From assembly GCA_038249195.1 (NCBI GenBank), contig JBBRWM010000006.1, positions 62,001 to 126,000 of the forward strand: a stretch of DNA of 64,000 nucleotides, read 5' to 3'. Shown here in pieces: positions 9,879-18,941 of this stretch. A program made the position numbers and the translations under genes. Below the pieces are notes generated by a model. That model did no database searches. It worked only from the letters and a program-made list of their open reading frames with translations, and was not told where the DNA came from. Each line of letters begins with the position of its first letter. The stretch's first letter is position 1. The stretch is from JAOUEA01 sp038249195 (GTDB lineage: Bacteria; Actinomycetota; UBA4738; HRBIN12).

Positions 9879-10498
9879 GCCGGGAAGCGCGTCCTCTGTT
9901 CCCCCCCATGGCGTCGGCGGGCGGGCCGGCGGGCAGGTCGTCCGACGCATCGGCGGCGGGCGCGGCCTTCGGGATCGCCGTGGTCGCGGCGGGGATGGGG
10001 CTCCTGTTGATCCGCGCTCGCATGGCCGTGCTCCCCGACGCCGGACGCGTGCGGCTGCTGGCGGTCACGTACGCGCTCCTGCTGGTGGGCGCGCTCGCGG
10101 TGCCGTTGGTCCGCGGCAGCGTGCGCGTACGGCCGGGGATCGTCCTCGCCACCGGCCTCGGCGCGGTGGGCCTCGCCGCGGCCGTCTCCGGCCGGCCCCC
10201 CGCGGCGCCGTTCGGGGCGTGGGTCCTGCCGCTCTCGCTGCTGGCCGCGGTCGCTGAGGAAGCCCTGTTCCGCCGAGCGGCCTACGGGCTGCTGGAGCCC
10301 GTCGGCCCCGCGGCCGCCGTCGTGCTCACCGCGGTGCTGTTCGCCGGCATGCACCTTCCCCTCTACGGGGTGGCCGCCTTCCCGGTGGATCTCGGCGCGG
10401 GCCTGCTGTTTGGGTGGCAGCGCTACGCCTCGGGCGCGTGGACCATCCCCGCGGGCACGCACGCGGCGGCCAACGCCCTGGCGGTGTTCCTGCGATGA
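9875..10498 (+). CDS. CPBP-family intramembrane metalloprotease
   Basis: A 207-residue multi-pass membrane protein. It has the three CPBP/CAAX-protease motifs: AVAEEALFRR (Glu-Glu..Arg), FAGMHLPLYG (His), and GTHAAANAL (His..Asn). These residues form the membrane-embedded metal site in the family. The substrate is unknown; position between two lipoproteins in a copper operon suggests processing of a neighbour. GTG start overlaps the stop of the lipoprotein. Confidence 0.85.
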   Translation: MSREARPLFPPMASAGGPAGRSSDASAAGAAFGIAVVAAGMGLLLIRARMAVLPDAGRVRLLAVTYALLLVGALAVPLVRGSVRVRPGIVLATGLGAVGLAAAVSGRPPAAPFGAWVLPLSLLAAVAEEALFRRAAYGLLEPVGPAAAVVLTAVLFAGMHLPLYGVAAFPVDLGAGLLFGWQRYASGAWTIPAGTHAAANALAVFLR

Positions 10499-11763
10499 TG
10501 CGCCGCTCGACGCGTCGGACGACCGGACTCCTGCTGGCCATGGTCGTGGTGGCCGCCGCATGCACGGGCCCGCGCGGCCCGGCCGAGGACGTCGTGATCG
10601 GCGCCGTCTACCCGCTCGGTGGATCCCAGGGGCCGGGCGGGATCGACGAGCACAACGGCGTGCTCGTGGCCGCCGACCTCGCGAACGCGGACGGGGGCGT
10701 CAACGGACGTTCGATCGTGGTGCGGTCCGTGGACGCGGAGGGCCCCGACGCCGCGCCCGGGGCGATCGCAGCGCTGGCCAACGACGGCGTGCACCTCGTG
10801 CTGGGCAGCTACGGGAGCACGATCTCGGCGCCCGCGTCCGCCGCCGCGGCGGGGCGCGGGATGGTGTTCTGGGAGACGGGTGCGGTGGGGATGCTGCCGC
10901 CCGCCTCGGACCCGGGCGGGCTCACCTTCCGGATGCCGCCCACGGGCGAGGTCTTGGGCAGCGCCGCCATCGCGTTCATCGCCGACCGGGTGGCGCCCGC
11001 TCTGCATCGCGATCCCCGCCGGCTGCGCTACGCGGTCACGTTCGTCGACGACGCCTACGGAGACTCCGTCGCCGCGGGGGCGCGAGCCGAGATGCGCCGT
11101 CGCGGCCTCCGCGACGTCGGCAACTTCGGCTACGACTTCCGCACCGTGGATATGGGGACCCTCGTGCATCGCGTGGCGTCGGTCCGGCCCGACGTGCTCT
11201 TCGTCTCGGCCTATCTCGACGACGCGATCGCCCTGCGTCGCGAGTTGGTGGCCCAGCACGTGCCCCTGCTCGCGAACATCGGGACCTCCTCCAGCTACTG
11301 CATGCCCGCGTTCGGCGCAACGCTCGGCAACGACGCGGTCGGCGTGTACGCGTCGGACAAGCCCTCGGCGGCCTCCATCAACCCGGCGGGCCTGCTTCCG
11401 CAGGGTCGGGCGCTGCTCGATCTCGCGGACGCCGCCTACCGCTCGCGCTTCGGCACGGACATGAGCCCCGCCGCGCTGGCCGGTTTCTCCGGCGCGTGGG
11501 CGCTATTCACCGACGTGCTGCCGGCGGCCGCCTCGATGGCGCCCGCCGACGTCGCGCGCGCCGCGCGGACGGTGGATCTGCCCCGCGGGAGCCTGCCCAA
11601 CGGCAGCGGCCTGCGATTCGGCGCGCCCGGCACCGCCGCCGCGGGCGACAACGTGGCGGCCGCGAGCGTGATCTGGGAATGGATGAGCCCCGGGCGCGCG
11701 GCCGTGATCTGGCCGCCCGCGTTCGCCACGGACCCGATGGACCCGAGCGGGTCCGAGGCGTGA
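10495..11763 (+). CDS. Branched-chain amino acid-type substrate-binding lipoprotein
   Basis: A 422-residue periplasmic-binding-protein-like (LivJ type) lipoprotein. Lipobox VVAAAC puts lipid on Cys23. DVVIGAVYPLGGSQGPGG opens the fold, VNGRSIVVRSVDAEG and VHLVLGSYGSTISAP lie in lobe 1, and VDDAYGDSVAAGA and RPDVLFVSAYLDD in lobe 2. No permease or ATPase gene is adjacent, so it may be a sensor or an orphan receptor. The start overlaps the protease stop as ATGA; a second ATG follows at 10498. Confidence 0.83.
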   Translation: MMRRSTRRTTGLLLAMVVVAAACTGPRGPAEDVVIGAVYPLGGSQGPGGIDEHNGVLVAADLANADGGVNGRSIVVRSVDAEGPDAAPGAIAALANDGVHLVLGSYGSTISAPASAAAAGRGMVFWETGAVGMLPPASDPGGLTFRMPPTGEVLGSAAIAFIADRVAPALHRDPRRLRYAVTFVDDAYGDSVAAGARAEMRRRGLRDVGNFGYDFRTVDMGTLVHRVASVRPDVLFVSAYLDDAIALRRELVAQHVPLLANIGTSSSYCMPAFGATLGNDAVGVYASDKPSAASINPAGLLPQGRALLDLADAAYRSRFGTDMSPAALAGFSGAWALFTDVLPAAASMAPADVARAARTVDLPRGSLPNGSGLRFGAPGTAAAGDNVAAASVIWEWMSPGRAAVIWPPAFATDPMDPSGSEA

Positions 11764-12527
11764 GCGGGCGGCGCACCGGCCGCGCGCTTGCCCTGGCCGC
11801 CGTGGCCTCCTACGTGGGACTGGCCGCGTGGTCGGGGTCCCTGTCGCCTCTGGTCCGGGGTCCGCTGCTCGACGGGACCGGTCCCCCGCAGGCGTATCGG
11901 TGGGTAAGTCCCCCGCCGGACCTCGCGGCAACCAACATCGAGCCCAGCAGCCTGCGCAAACAGTTGCCGCTGACCCCCAAGGGCAACCTCGGCGCGTCCC
12001 TCGTCAGCTCGGACAGCCAGATTACGGTCGTGGTGCTGGACGGGACCATCCCGCCGCACGCCGGCGATACCGCCGTGCGCATCGATCTCACGCCCGAGGA
12101 TCCCGCGACCCTCGCGCCCCTCGGGGATCAGCTGGCCGCCTTCGGCAACGCCGTGTTGATCGAGGGCACGTACGTGCCCTCGGGAACGCCCGTGAAGGCG
12201 CTCGACGGGAAGATCGACGTCATCCTCCTGTATCCGGTGACCGTCACCCTGCACGCCACGAGCCACGAGGTGCTCGCCTCCCCCACGGGGGAGCGATGGC
12301 AGGCCCTGAAGAGCAACGACGTGCTGCTCCAGCAGCAGGTCGAGGCCCTGGCGTCGGGGCTCGGCTACGTGGTGGTAGGCGGCGTGCCTTCGCCGCAGCC
12401 GATCACGAACTCGCCGAGCGGTTCGGGGGGCGGCGTGAGCACCACCATCGGGTTCGTCCTGTTCGCGGTGGCGGGCGTCGCGTTCCTCGTTGGGCTGGGC
12501 CTGCTCCTGCGCGGTCGCAACCGTTGA
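11760..12527 (+). CDS. Membrane-anchored protein at end of copper operon, unknown
   Basis: A 255-residue protein with an N-terminal hydrophobic segment (about 8-30), a 190-residue extracytoplasmic part containing QITVVVLDGTIPPHAGD, a Ser/Gly linker, and a C-terminal membrane segment (about 225-250) followed by RGRNR. I do not recognise the family. GTG overlaps the stop of the binding protein. It converges on the M23 peptidase gene with 16 bases between. Confidence 0.72.
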   Translation: MSGRRTGRALALAAVASYVGLAAWSGSLSPLVRGPLLDGTGPPQAYRWVSPPPDLAATNIEPSSLRKQLPLTPKGNLGASLVSSDSQITVVVLDGTIPPHAGDTAVRIDLTPEDPATLAPLGDQLAAFGNAVLIEGTYVPSGTPVKALDGKIDVILLYPVTVTLHATSHEVLASPTGERWQALKSNDVLLQQQVEALASGLGYVVVGGVPSPQPITNSPSGSGGGVSTTIGFVLFAVAGVAFLVGLGLLLRGRNR

Positions 12528-12543
12528 ACGCGTGGGTGCCGGA

Positions 12544-13740
12544 TCAGCCGCAGGCCGCCACGAGCAGCGGATAGGGGTTCACGGCGTCCTCGATGATGCC
12601 GTAGCCGTAGGCGCTCGAGGGCCACGTCGAGGGCATCACGTTGGGGTGGAACTCGAAATGGTCGTGCGGCGTGCCCACGGCGTCGCCGGTGTCCCCCACC
12701 AGCCCGATCACGTCGCCCGTGTGGACGGGGCCGTTCGACTTCGCGGTGAACTCCTGGAGATGAGCGTTGTACACCGTCCCGTACGGCCCCGAGACGAACA
12801 CCACGTTCCCGCCGAGGGAGTTGTAGTCCGAGTGCGCGTAGCCGTCGAACGGCGCCACGATCGGCGTGCCGTAGGGCGAGAGGATGTCCACGCCCTTGTG
12901 CAGGTGGTAGCCGCCGGCGTAGCGGGGCGCGCCGAAGCCGTCGCCGAAGCTCCGAGGCCCGTCGACCGGGCAAGCCTCCAGGACGTGCTCGTACCCGGCG
13001 GGGAGCGGAACGGCGCTGTGGCCGCCGCCGTAGCCCTGCGTCGCCGCGACCCGCAGCGCGGCCTGGTACTGCTTGGACACCTTCTTCTTGTAGCGTTCCG
13101 CGGCCGCCAGGTCGGCCTTGATCTGCGCCACGAGGTCCTGCTGACGCTGGAAGTTCGCGAGGATCTGCTCCCGGGCGACGCGCGTTTGCTCCAGCAGGCC
13201 CCGCTCGCGGTTCTGCAGCACCTCGAGCTGCGCGGTCTGCTCCGCGAGTCGGTTGCGCGTGTTCTGCACCGTGGTCGCCAGGTCGGCGTCGCTCTGGGCC
13301 ACCGCGTCGACGTACTCGAGGCGGTCGGAGAGCTCACTCAGGGAGCTCGAGCCCACCACGAAGGAGAAGTTCATCGCCGGGCCGCCCATGAACGCCTCGA
13401 CGGCGCGGTCGTTGAGGCGCGTCACGGTCTCCTGGTAGAGCTGACGAGCCGCATCCGCCCGGTGCCGGGTGTCCAGGAGCTGCGAGGTGGTCTCCTCGAG
13501 CTTGCCCTCGGCCGCGTCCACGAGATCCGTCTGCACGAGCAGATCTTGCTGGAGTCGGTCCAGCTGCCCGTGCGCGGCCTCTACCTTCGCAAGGGCGTGC
13601 TGGACCTTCGCCGTCGCGACGTCGACGTCCTTTTTGCTGGTGGCGCCGGCCGCGATGGGCACCATGGCAAGGGCCGCCAAGCAGAGGGCGACCGCGAGGA
13701 ACCGTGACGCGATGGGGAAGCGCGTGTGCGATCTCGTCAT
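12544..13740 (-). CDS. Secreted M23 peptidase with coiled-coil region
   Basis: A 398-residue murein hydrolase or hydrolase activator of the EnvC/NlpD kind. Signal segment residues 10-33 ending AAGA, then a long coiled coil (about 35-225) rich in Leu/Ala/Gln heptads, then a LytM/M23 domain. Seen in the domain: YHLHKGVDILSPYGTP (Zn ligands His and Asp) and GTPHDHFEFHP (the HxH motif, here HDH). It probably acts on peptidoglycan at division. Start chosen at MTRSHTRF, where the signal peptide begins. Confidence 0.87.
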   Translation of the reverse strand: MTRSHTRFPIASRFLAVALCLAALAMVPIAAGATSKKDVDVATAKVQHALAKVEAAHGQLDRLQQDLLVQTDLVDAAEGKLEETTSQLLDTRHRADAARQLYQETVTRLNDRAVEAFMGGPAMNFSFVVGSSSLSELSDRLEYVDAVAQSDADLATTVQNTRNRLAEQTAQLEVLQNRERGLLEQTRVAREQILANFQRQQDLVAQIKADLAAAERYKKKVSKQYQAALRVAATQGYGGGHSAVPLPAGYEHVLEACPVDGPRSFGDGFGAPRYAGGYHLHKGVDILSPYGTPIVAPFDGYAHSDYNSLGGNVVFVSGPYGTVYNAHLQEFTAKSNGPVHTGDVIGLVGDTGDAVGTPHDHFEFHPNVMPSTWPSSAYGYGIIEDAVNPYPLLVAACG

Positions 13741-13826
13741 GAGGTGAAGGCCTAACCCTACCCGCCCCGACGGCGGTCCTGGCAACCATCGTCGGAATCG
13801 CGGGGGAGCTCCTTGAGCCTCGCGCT

Positions 13827-16800
13827 CTATCGCTGCAGCTCAGCGACCATGTCGGGCTCTGCCAGGGCCTGCTCCCACCCTCGCTCCTTCAGGAGCCGCC
13901 GCGCCCGCTCGGCTTCGGAGGCGCCCCCCACCTGGTGCTCGCCGAAGAGGCGCGCGGTCCACCACACCTGGGCGGCGAGCGGGTTGGGCACCCCATGCGC
14001 GGATCGTTCGAGCTCGAGCGCCGCGAGGGAGCGCCGCAGGGCCGTCTCGCGGTCGCCCTCGGCGAGGGCCGTCACGGCCTCGGCCATAAGCAGGGCGGTG
14101 GCCGAGCCCGGCTCCGACTCGGCGATCCGCGCCGCCGGGTCCCCGAGGATCTGGCGCGCCGATGCCGGGTCGCCGCGCTGCGCGAGGATACGGGCGAGCT
14201 CGGCGGCCGTCCACGTGACGAGGGCGCGTTCGTCCAGGTCGCGACACAGGAGGAACGACTCGCGCAGGTCGGTTTCCGCCTCGTCCATGCGGCCCGCGAG
14301 CCGATGGATCACGCCGCGATCGCTGAGGGCGCTGGCGAGCTCCCACCGCGCGCCCAGCTCGCGCAGGGTCCCGATGGCGGCGTCGGCGTGTTCGCGCGCC
14401 TGGTCCAGGCGCATCAGCCGGCGCAGCGATGCCGCCACGGTCTCGCGCGCCACCGCGGCCGTGAACGCCTGCTCGCCCTCCTCGCCCACCGCGAGCGCCT
14501 CCAGCCCCACGGCGAGGGCCTCCTCCTCGTCCCCGGTCGGCGAGATCACGTTCGCGAGGCCTACGAGGGCGCGCGACTCGGCCCATACGTCACGGTGCTC
14601 GTCCAAGCGCGCCACGGCGAGGGCCTCGCGGAACATCGCCTCGGCGCGGACGAGGTCGTTCTGCCAGAACGGGGCCCAGCCCGCCATCAGCAGCGTGCGC
14701 GCGAGGGAGTACGGTTCGCCCACCCGGCGCGCTGCCGCCAGCGCCCGCTCGAAGAGCTCCTCGGCGGGGCCGGCGTCGCCGCGGATGGTGAGCATGATGT
14801 CCGCCAGGAACCGCGACGCGTGCGCGCATACCCGGTCGCTGCGGTCCCCGCCCACCTCGAGCGCCCGCCGGAAGGCCCCCTCGGCGGGCTCGAATTCGCC
14901 CAGCCAGTAGCGCGTCTCCCCGAGCCGGGATAGGATCCATGCCTCGCGCTCGTCCCACGCGTCGGACTGTCCGCTGAGGGCGAGGGCCCGCTCGTACAGG
15001 TCGGCCGCCGCACGCGATTCGATGCGGCGGCGCGCGAGATCGCCCGCGTGGGCCAGCGCCTCGGCAGCGCGCTCGGCGAGCGTACGATCGCGGGGATCGA
15101 GATCGAGGGCGGCCCGGGCGGCTTGCTCGAGATGGAACGCCACGGTGCGCGGGAAGCGGTCGGCCTCCTCGTCCTCCGACAGCTTGTTGGCCACGCGCAG
15201 GTGCAGCCGCTGACGCTCGCGCTTCGCGAGGGAGTCGTAGGCGACGTCGCGGAGCACGTCGCTGCCGAAGCGCCACACGGTGGGACGCTCCTCGTCGCGC
15301 ACGAGCAAGCCGTCGTCCTCCGCCTCGGCAAGGAGGTCCTTGCGAGGCTCGACGAGCAGGGACAGCTCCTCCAGGTCGAAACGACCGCGTGGGAACACGC
15401 TCGCGCGACGCACGAGCTCGCGGGCCTGCGGCGCGAGCTGGTCGATGCGCGAGGCGATCACGGCCTGGACGGTCGCCGGCAGCAACCGCCCCGTCGACGC
15501 AGGCCCCCAGGCGCCGTCGGGGAGGCGACGCTCCTCGCGCCGCAGCATCCCGGTGATCTCCACGATGAAGAACGGGTTCCCGCCGGCGTGCTGAGCCACG
15601 CGCTCGGCCTCATCGGCCCCCAAGGCTCCGGCGATGGCGGCGAGCTCGGCGGCGTGTGCCGGCGCGAGCGGCTCGACCCACAGCGTCACCGCGTCGGCGA
15701 GGCCCCCCGCCCAGTTGGGGCGTTCCTCCAGGAACTCCCACCGGGCCTCGCACACGATCATGAGGGGGACCTTGCGGGCCTCCTTGGCGAGCTGCTCGAT
15801 GAGGTCGAGCAGCAGGGGGTCGGACTGGTGCAGATCCTCGAACACGAGGACGAGCGGTCCTCGGGAGGCGAGGCCCGTGAGCATGACGAGGACGCCCCGA
15901 CGCACCTCGGCGGCGTGGTAGCGGTTCTCCTCGCTGCCCGCGTCGCCGATTCCCAGCGTGAAGCCGAGCCGGCGCACGGCGAGGTCGACCTCGTCTGCGT
16001 CTACCCAGCCGGCGACCACGTCGCGCAGGCGTTCGAGGATCTTCTCGGGGGGCGCGTCGCGCTCCTCGCCGATCTGGCGGTAGAGCATCTGGGCGAGCGG
16101 CCAGAACGTGACCTCCTCCTCGAAGGGGCTCGAGCGGCCCGCCAGCACCGTTACGTCCTGAGGCAACGTGCCCAGGAACTCCTCCACCAGCCGCGTCTTT
16201 CCGATGCCGGGCTCGCCGAGCAGCGTCACGAGGTGCGCGCGGCCGCGCTCCTGCATGCGCTCGAACGTGTCGGTGAGCAGGGCCATCTCGCGGAGCCGGT
16301 TCACGAGTGGGGCCGACGTTGGGCGGCCGCCGGCCCCGAGCCCGGTCACGGGCCAGGCGAGCAGCGCCTCGTCGAAACCCTTCGCCTCGATCATCCGCAC
16401 CGGGTCGTAGGCGACCGACCCGGCCGTGAGCTGGCGCGTGGTTTCCCCCGCGAGGATCTCGCCGGGCTCGGCCGCTTGCTGCAGGCGCGCCCCGAGGTTC
16501 ACCTCGGCCCCGATCACCAGATTGCGGTCCGTGGGCGTGCCCACGGCGACCGCCCCCGTGTTCACGCCGACGCGCACGCGCAGCGGCATGGGCAGCTTGA
16601 GCTCGCCAGCGAGCCTGGTGGTGCGCCGCACGACGGCGAGTGCCGCACGGATCGCGCGGACCGCGTCATCGTCGTGGAGCGTCGGCACCCCGAAGACGCC
16701 GAGGACCGCGTCGCCGATGAACCCCTCGGCGCGGCCACCCAGCGCCGTGATCTCTTCGCTCACCATGGAGTGGAAGGCGGCCAGGACCTCGCGGAAGCGC

Positions 16801-16973
16801 TCGGGGTCGAGGCGCGCCGCGAGCCCGGTGGAGCCGGCTAGGTCGACGAACACGACCGAGACGACGCGGCGCTCCGACGCCGCCGGCACGGACACCGGCG
16901 CGCCGCAGTTCGGGCAGAACCGCGCGCCTTTAGGCAGCGGCTCAGCACAGCGAGGACAGGCGTTCGCGGTCAC
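13827..16973 (-). CDS. Class III adenylate/guanylate cyclase with AAA ATPase and TPR regions
   Basis: A 1048-residue signalling protein. Order of parts: zinc ribbon CPRC..CPNC (6-24); cyclase domain (about 32-200) with VFVDLAGSTG and FIGDAVLGVFG supplying the two metal-binding Asp; a LuxR/AfsR-type ATPase with Walker A LLGEPGIGKTR (about 252-262) and LVFEDLHQSD; then about 500 residues of Ala/Leu/Arg-rich helical repeats of TPR type. No DNA-binding domain is seen. It probably makes a cyclic nucleotide in response to a bound partner. The GTG start is leaderless. Confidence 0.88.
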   Translation of the reverse strand: MTANACPRCAEPLPKGARFCPNCGAPVSVPAASERRVVSVVFVDLAGSTGLAARLDPERFREVLAAFHSMVSEEITALGGRAEGFIGDAVLGVFGVPTLHDDDAVRAIRAALAVVRRTTRLAGELKLPMPLRVRVGVNTGAVAVGTPTDRNLVIGAEVNLGARLQQAAEPGEILAGETTRQLTAGSVAYDPVRMIEAKGFDEALLAWPVTGLGAGGRPTSAPLVNRLREMALLTDTFERMQERGRAHLVTLLGEPGIGKTRLVEEFLGTLPQDVTVLAGRSSPFEEEVTFWPLAQMLYRQIGEERDAPPEKILERLRDVVAGWVDADEVDLAVRRLGFTLGIGDAGSEENRYHAAEVRRGVLVMLTGLASRGPLVLVFEDLHQSDPLLLDLIEQLAKEARKVPLMIVCEARWEFLEERPNWAGGLADAVTLWVEPLAPAHAAELAAIAGALGADEAERVAQHAGGNPFFIVEITGMLRREERRLPDGAWGPASTGRLLPATVQAVIASRIDQLAPQARELVRRASVFPRGRFDLEELSLLVEPRKDLLAEAEDDGLLVRDEERPTVWRFGSDVLRDVAYDSLAKRERQRLHLRVANKLSEDEEADRFPRTVAFHLEQAARAALDLDPRDRTLAERAAEALAHAGDLARRRIESRAAADLYERALALSGQSDAWDEREAWILSRLGETRYWLGEFEPAEGAFRRALEVGGDRSDRVCAHASRFLADIMLTIRGDAGPAEELFERALAAARRVGEPYSLARTLLMAGWAPFWQNDLVRAEAMFREALAVARLDEHRDVWAESRALVGLANVISPTGDEEEALAVGLEALAVGEEGEQAFTAAVARETVAASLRRLMRLDQAREHADAAIGTLRELGARWELASALSDRGVIHRLAGRMDEAETDLRESFLLCRDLDERALVTWTAAELARILAQRGDPASARQILGDPAARIAESEPGSATALLMAEAVTALAEGDRETALRRSLAALELERSAHGVPNPLAAQVWWTARLFGEHQVGGASEAERARRLLKERGWEQALAEPDMVAELQR

Positions 16974-16979
16974 GGGCTC

Positions 16980-16985
16980 AGCATA
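16980..16985 (-). promoter_or_regulatory. -10 element, leaderless start of cyclase gene
   Basis: On the minus strand TATGCT is followed by six bases (GAGCCC) and the GTG at 16973. No ribosome site is present. Confidence 0.65.
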
Positions 16986-17027
16986 GGGGGCCGCGTGAAG
17001 GACCCCCGGCGGCGGGGCGCGGTGCCC

Positions 17028-17387
17028 TCAGGCCCGCACGTATTCGATGAGTTGCAACGGGTTGCCGTCAAGATCGTGGAACGTGGCGAACCGTGCGAAG
17101 CCCGGCACCTCCCCTTCGTGATCGTCGAAGGCGGCGCCGCGCTCGGCGAGCTGCCACCGGGCCGCGTCGAGGTCCTCGACCCTGAACACCGCCGTCGCCC
17201 CTCCGCCGCCGCGGGCCCCGAGGGCTTCGACACCGTGCAGGGCCAGGCGGATCGGGCCGGCATCGAACTCGGCCCACTCCTCGCCCTCGCGGCGGATCAT
17301 GTGGAGCCCCAAGACCTCGCCGTAGAACGCCGTGGCCGCATCGAGATCGGCCACCCAGAGATACACGTGATCGATCGGGCCGATCAC
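17028..17387 (-). CDS. VOC-superfamily (glyoxalase/dioxygenase-fold) protein
   Basis: A 119-residue single-module VOC protein. It starts IGPIDHVYLWVADLDAATAF, the usual first beta strand with a metal-ligand His, and has FHDLDGNPLQLIEYV at the end with the C-terminal Glu ligand. The substrate cannot be predicted. The GTG start overlaps the stop of the PH/SHOCT gene (GTGA), so it is co-translated with it. Confidence 0.82.
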   Translation of the reverse strand: MIGPIDHVYLWVADLDAATAFYGEVLGLHMIRREGEEWAEFDAGPIRLALHGVEALGARGGGGATAVFRVEDLDAARWQLAERGAAFDDHEGEVPGFARFATFHDLDGNPLQLIEYVRA

Positions 17388-18109
17388 GACCGGCCCAGGA
17401 TCTTCGCCTTCTGCGATTGGAACTCTTCCTCGGTGAGGACGCCGCGCGTGCGCAGGTCGGCCAATCGCTCGAGCTCGGTGGTCACGTTGGGCGCCGCCGG
17501 GGCGGCGGTGGGCACCGGTGGCGCGGGCGGGGCGGGAGCCGGAGGAGCCGCTGGTGGGGATGGGGCCAAGGGCGGGGCCAAGGAAGGGGAAGGCGCCGGA
17601 GCCGTGCCCATCGCCCGCTGCGCGGATCTCGTCTGCTCGAGCTCGCTCTCGTGATAGATCGTCTTCTGCACCTCTTCGGGGTGGCGGATGAACGAGAACT
17701 CGTTGCGACCGGTCTCGCTGGCCGACTGGATGACGAGCGTCCCCGCCCCCACCACGCGTTCGAAGATGTTCTGCTCGAACCGGACGTCGTTGATCTTGTC
17801 GAGCGGGATCTCCATCGACCGCTTGGCGAAGAACCCCTCGCGGTGGATCACGCGGCTGGTGGTCACCACGAACTGCGACGTGAACCACCACAGCAGCCGC
17901 CGCAGTGGGTAGCCGACCACGAAGACGAACCAGACCAGCCAAACGAATCCTTTGGCGCCGCTGTCGCTCATCGGGCCGAACGTGAGCCAGAGCGCGAAGA
18001 TCGTTGCGGCGATGCCCGCCAGCTCCGGGATCGCGACGCCGACCCAGTGCGGGCGGAGCTCGACCACGATCTCCTCGTTGGGGATCAGGAGCCTGCGAGG
18101 GAACGACAT
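17384..18109 (-). CDS. Membrane protein with bacterial PH (bPH2) and SHOCT domains
   Basis: A 241-residue protein. Two membrane segments (about 25-47 and 54-74) are followed by the bPH2-type stretch WWFTSQFVVTTSRVIHREG and IPLDKINDVRFEQ. A Pro/Ala-rich linker (about 165-205) leads to a C-terminal SHOCT motif, LERLADLRTRGVLTEEEF. Such proteins are common in actinobacteria and their function is poorly known. Start is leaderless; the gene is coupled to the VOC protein. Confidence 0.83.
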   Translation of the reverse strand: MSFPRRLLIPNEEIVVELRPHWVGVAIPELAGIAATIFALWLTFGPMSDSGAKGFVWLVWFVFVVGYPLRRLLWWFTSQFVVTTSRVIHREGFFAKRSMEIPLDKINDVRFEQNIFERVVGAGTLVIQSASETGRNEFSFIRHPEEVQKTIYHESELEQTRSAQRAMGTAPAPSPSLAPPLAPSPPAAPPAPAPPAPPVPTAAPAAPNVTTELERLADLRTRGVLTEEEFQSQKAKILGRS

Positions 18110-18115
18110 GCGCGA

Positions 18116-18121
18116 ACGGTA
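18116..18121 (-). promoter_or_regulatory. -10 element, leaderless start of PH/SHOCT gene
   Basis: TACCGT on the minus strand, then six bases (TCGCGC) and the ATG at 18109. Confidence 0.6.
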
Positions 18122-18146
18122 CCCCCGAGGTATGCCCGCGGCAACC

Positions 18147-18902
18147 TCAGCGCAGGTGCATGATCTCGCCGAACGCCACCGTCGCGGGGCCTTCCGCGGT
18201 CTCCAGGACGAGGCCTTCTCGGTCGTCGAGCGAGACGGCCCGCCCTCGCACGGTGACGCCGTCGCTTCGGGTGGCGACGACCTCGCGGCCGAGCGTCGCG
18301 CTCACGCCCGACCACCTCGCGGCGACGGCCGCCGCGAACCCGGCGTCGCGAGGCCGGTACGCCGCACGGAACCCCACGAGGAATCTGCTCAGCAGGTCCA
18401 GGGCATCGACATCATCACCGAGGGCGGCGGCGCCCGGGACGTCCCGCGGCGCTCGCAGGTTCACGCCGATGCCGATCACCACGTGCCGCAGCTCCGCGCC
18501 GAGGACCTCCGATTCCGCGAGGACCCCGCCGACCTTCGCGCGCGCCACGAGGAGGTCGTTGGGCCACTTGCACCGGACCGGGACGGCGCCCGCCGCCGAT
18601 GCCGCCTCGGCCATGGATGCGCCCGCCAGGAGCGAGAGGAGGCCCGCCCGGGAGGCGGCGAGCTCGGGACGCAGCACCACGCTGAACAGGAGGGCATCGC
18701 CCGACCCCGCGTGCCAGGTCCGCCCCAGACGGCCCCGCCCGTGCAGCTGCTCGCCCGCCGCGACGACGGTCCATTCCGGGGCCCCGGCGGCCGCCTCGGC
18801 GAGCGCTGTGGCGTTCGTGGACCCGGTAACCTCCTGCCAGCGAGCGGGCGCATCGATCCCCGCAGCCGCGAGGGCACGCTCGAGATCGTGCGTCGTCGTC
18901 AT
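18147..18902 (-). CDS. birA: Biotin--[acetyl-CoA-carboxylase] ligase
   Basis: A 251-residue enzyme that activates biotin with ATP and attaches it to the carrier Lys of the carboxylase. Seen: GSTNATALAEA, the biotinyl-AMP loop GRGRLGRTWHAGSGDALLFS, and CKWPNDLLVARAKVGGVLAE. There is no N-terminal winged helix, so it is a group I ligase without repressor function. Ribosome site AGGGGGAG precedes the ATG. It is divergent from its likely substrate gene at 18942 with 39 bases between. Confidence 0.92.
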   Translation of the reverse strand: MTTTHDLERALAAAGIDAPARWQEVTGSTNATALAEAAAGAPEWTVVAAGEQLHGRGRLGRTWHAGSGDALLFSVVLRPELAASRAGLLSLLAGASMAEAASAAGAVPVRCKWPNDLLVARAKVGGVLAESEVLGAELRHVVIGIGVNLRAPRDVPGAAALGDDVDALDLLSRFLVGFRAAYRPRDAGFAAAVAARWSGVSATLGREVVATRSDGVTVRGRAVSLDDREGLVLETAEGPATVAFGEIMHLR

Positions 18903-18941
18903 TTGACTCCCCCTCGGAGTCCGGAGAGTATCGCGAGCCAC

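Noticed and set aside
13741..13826. A terminator between the M23 and cyclase genes
   Set aside because: Only short, imperfect GC pairings were found, with no T-run.
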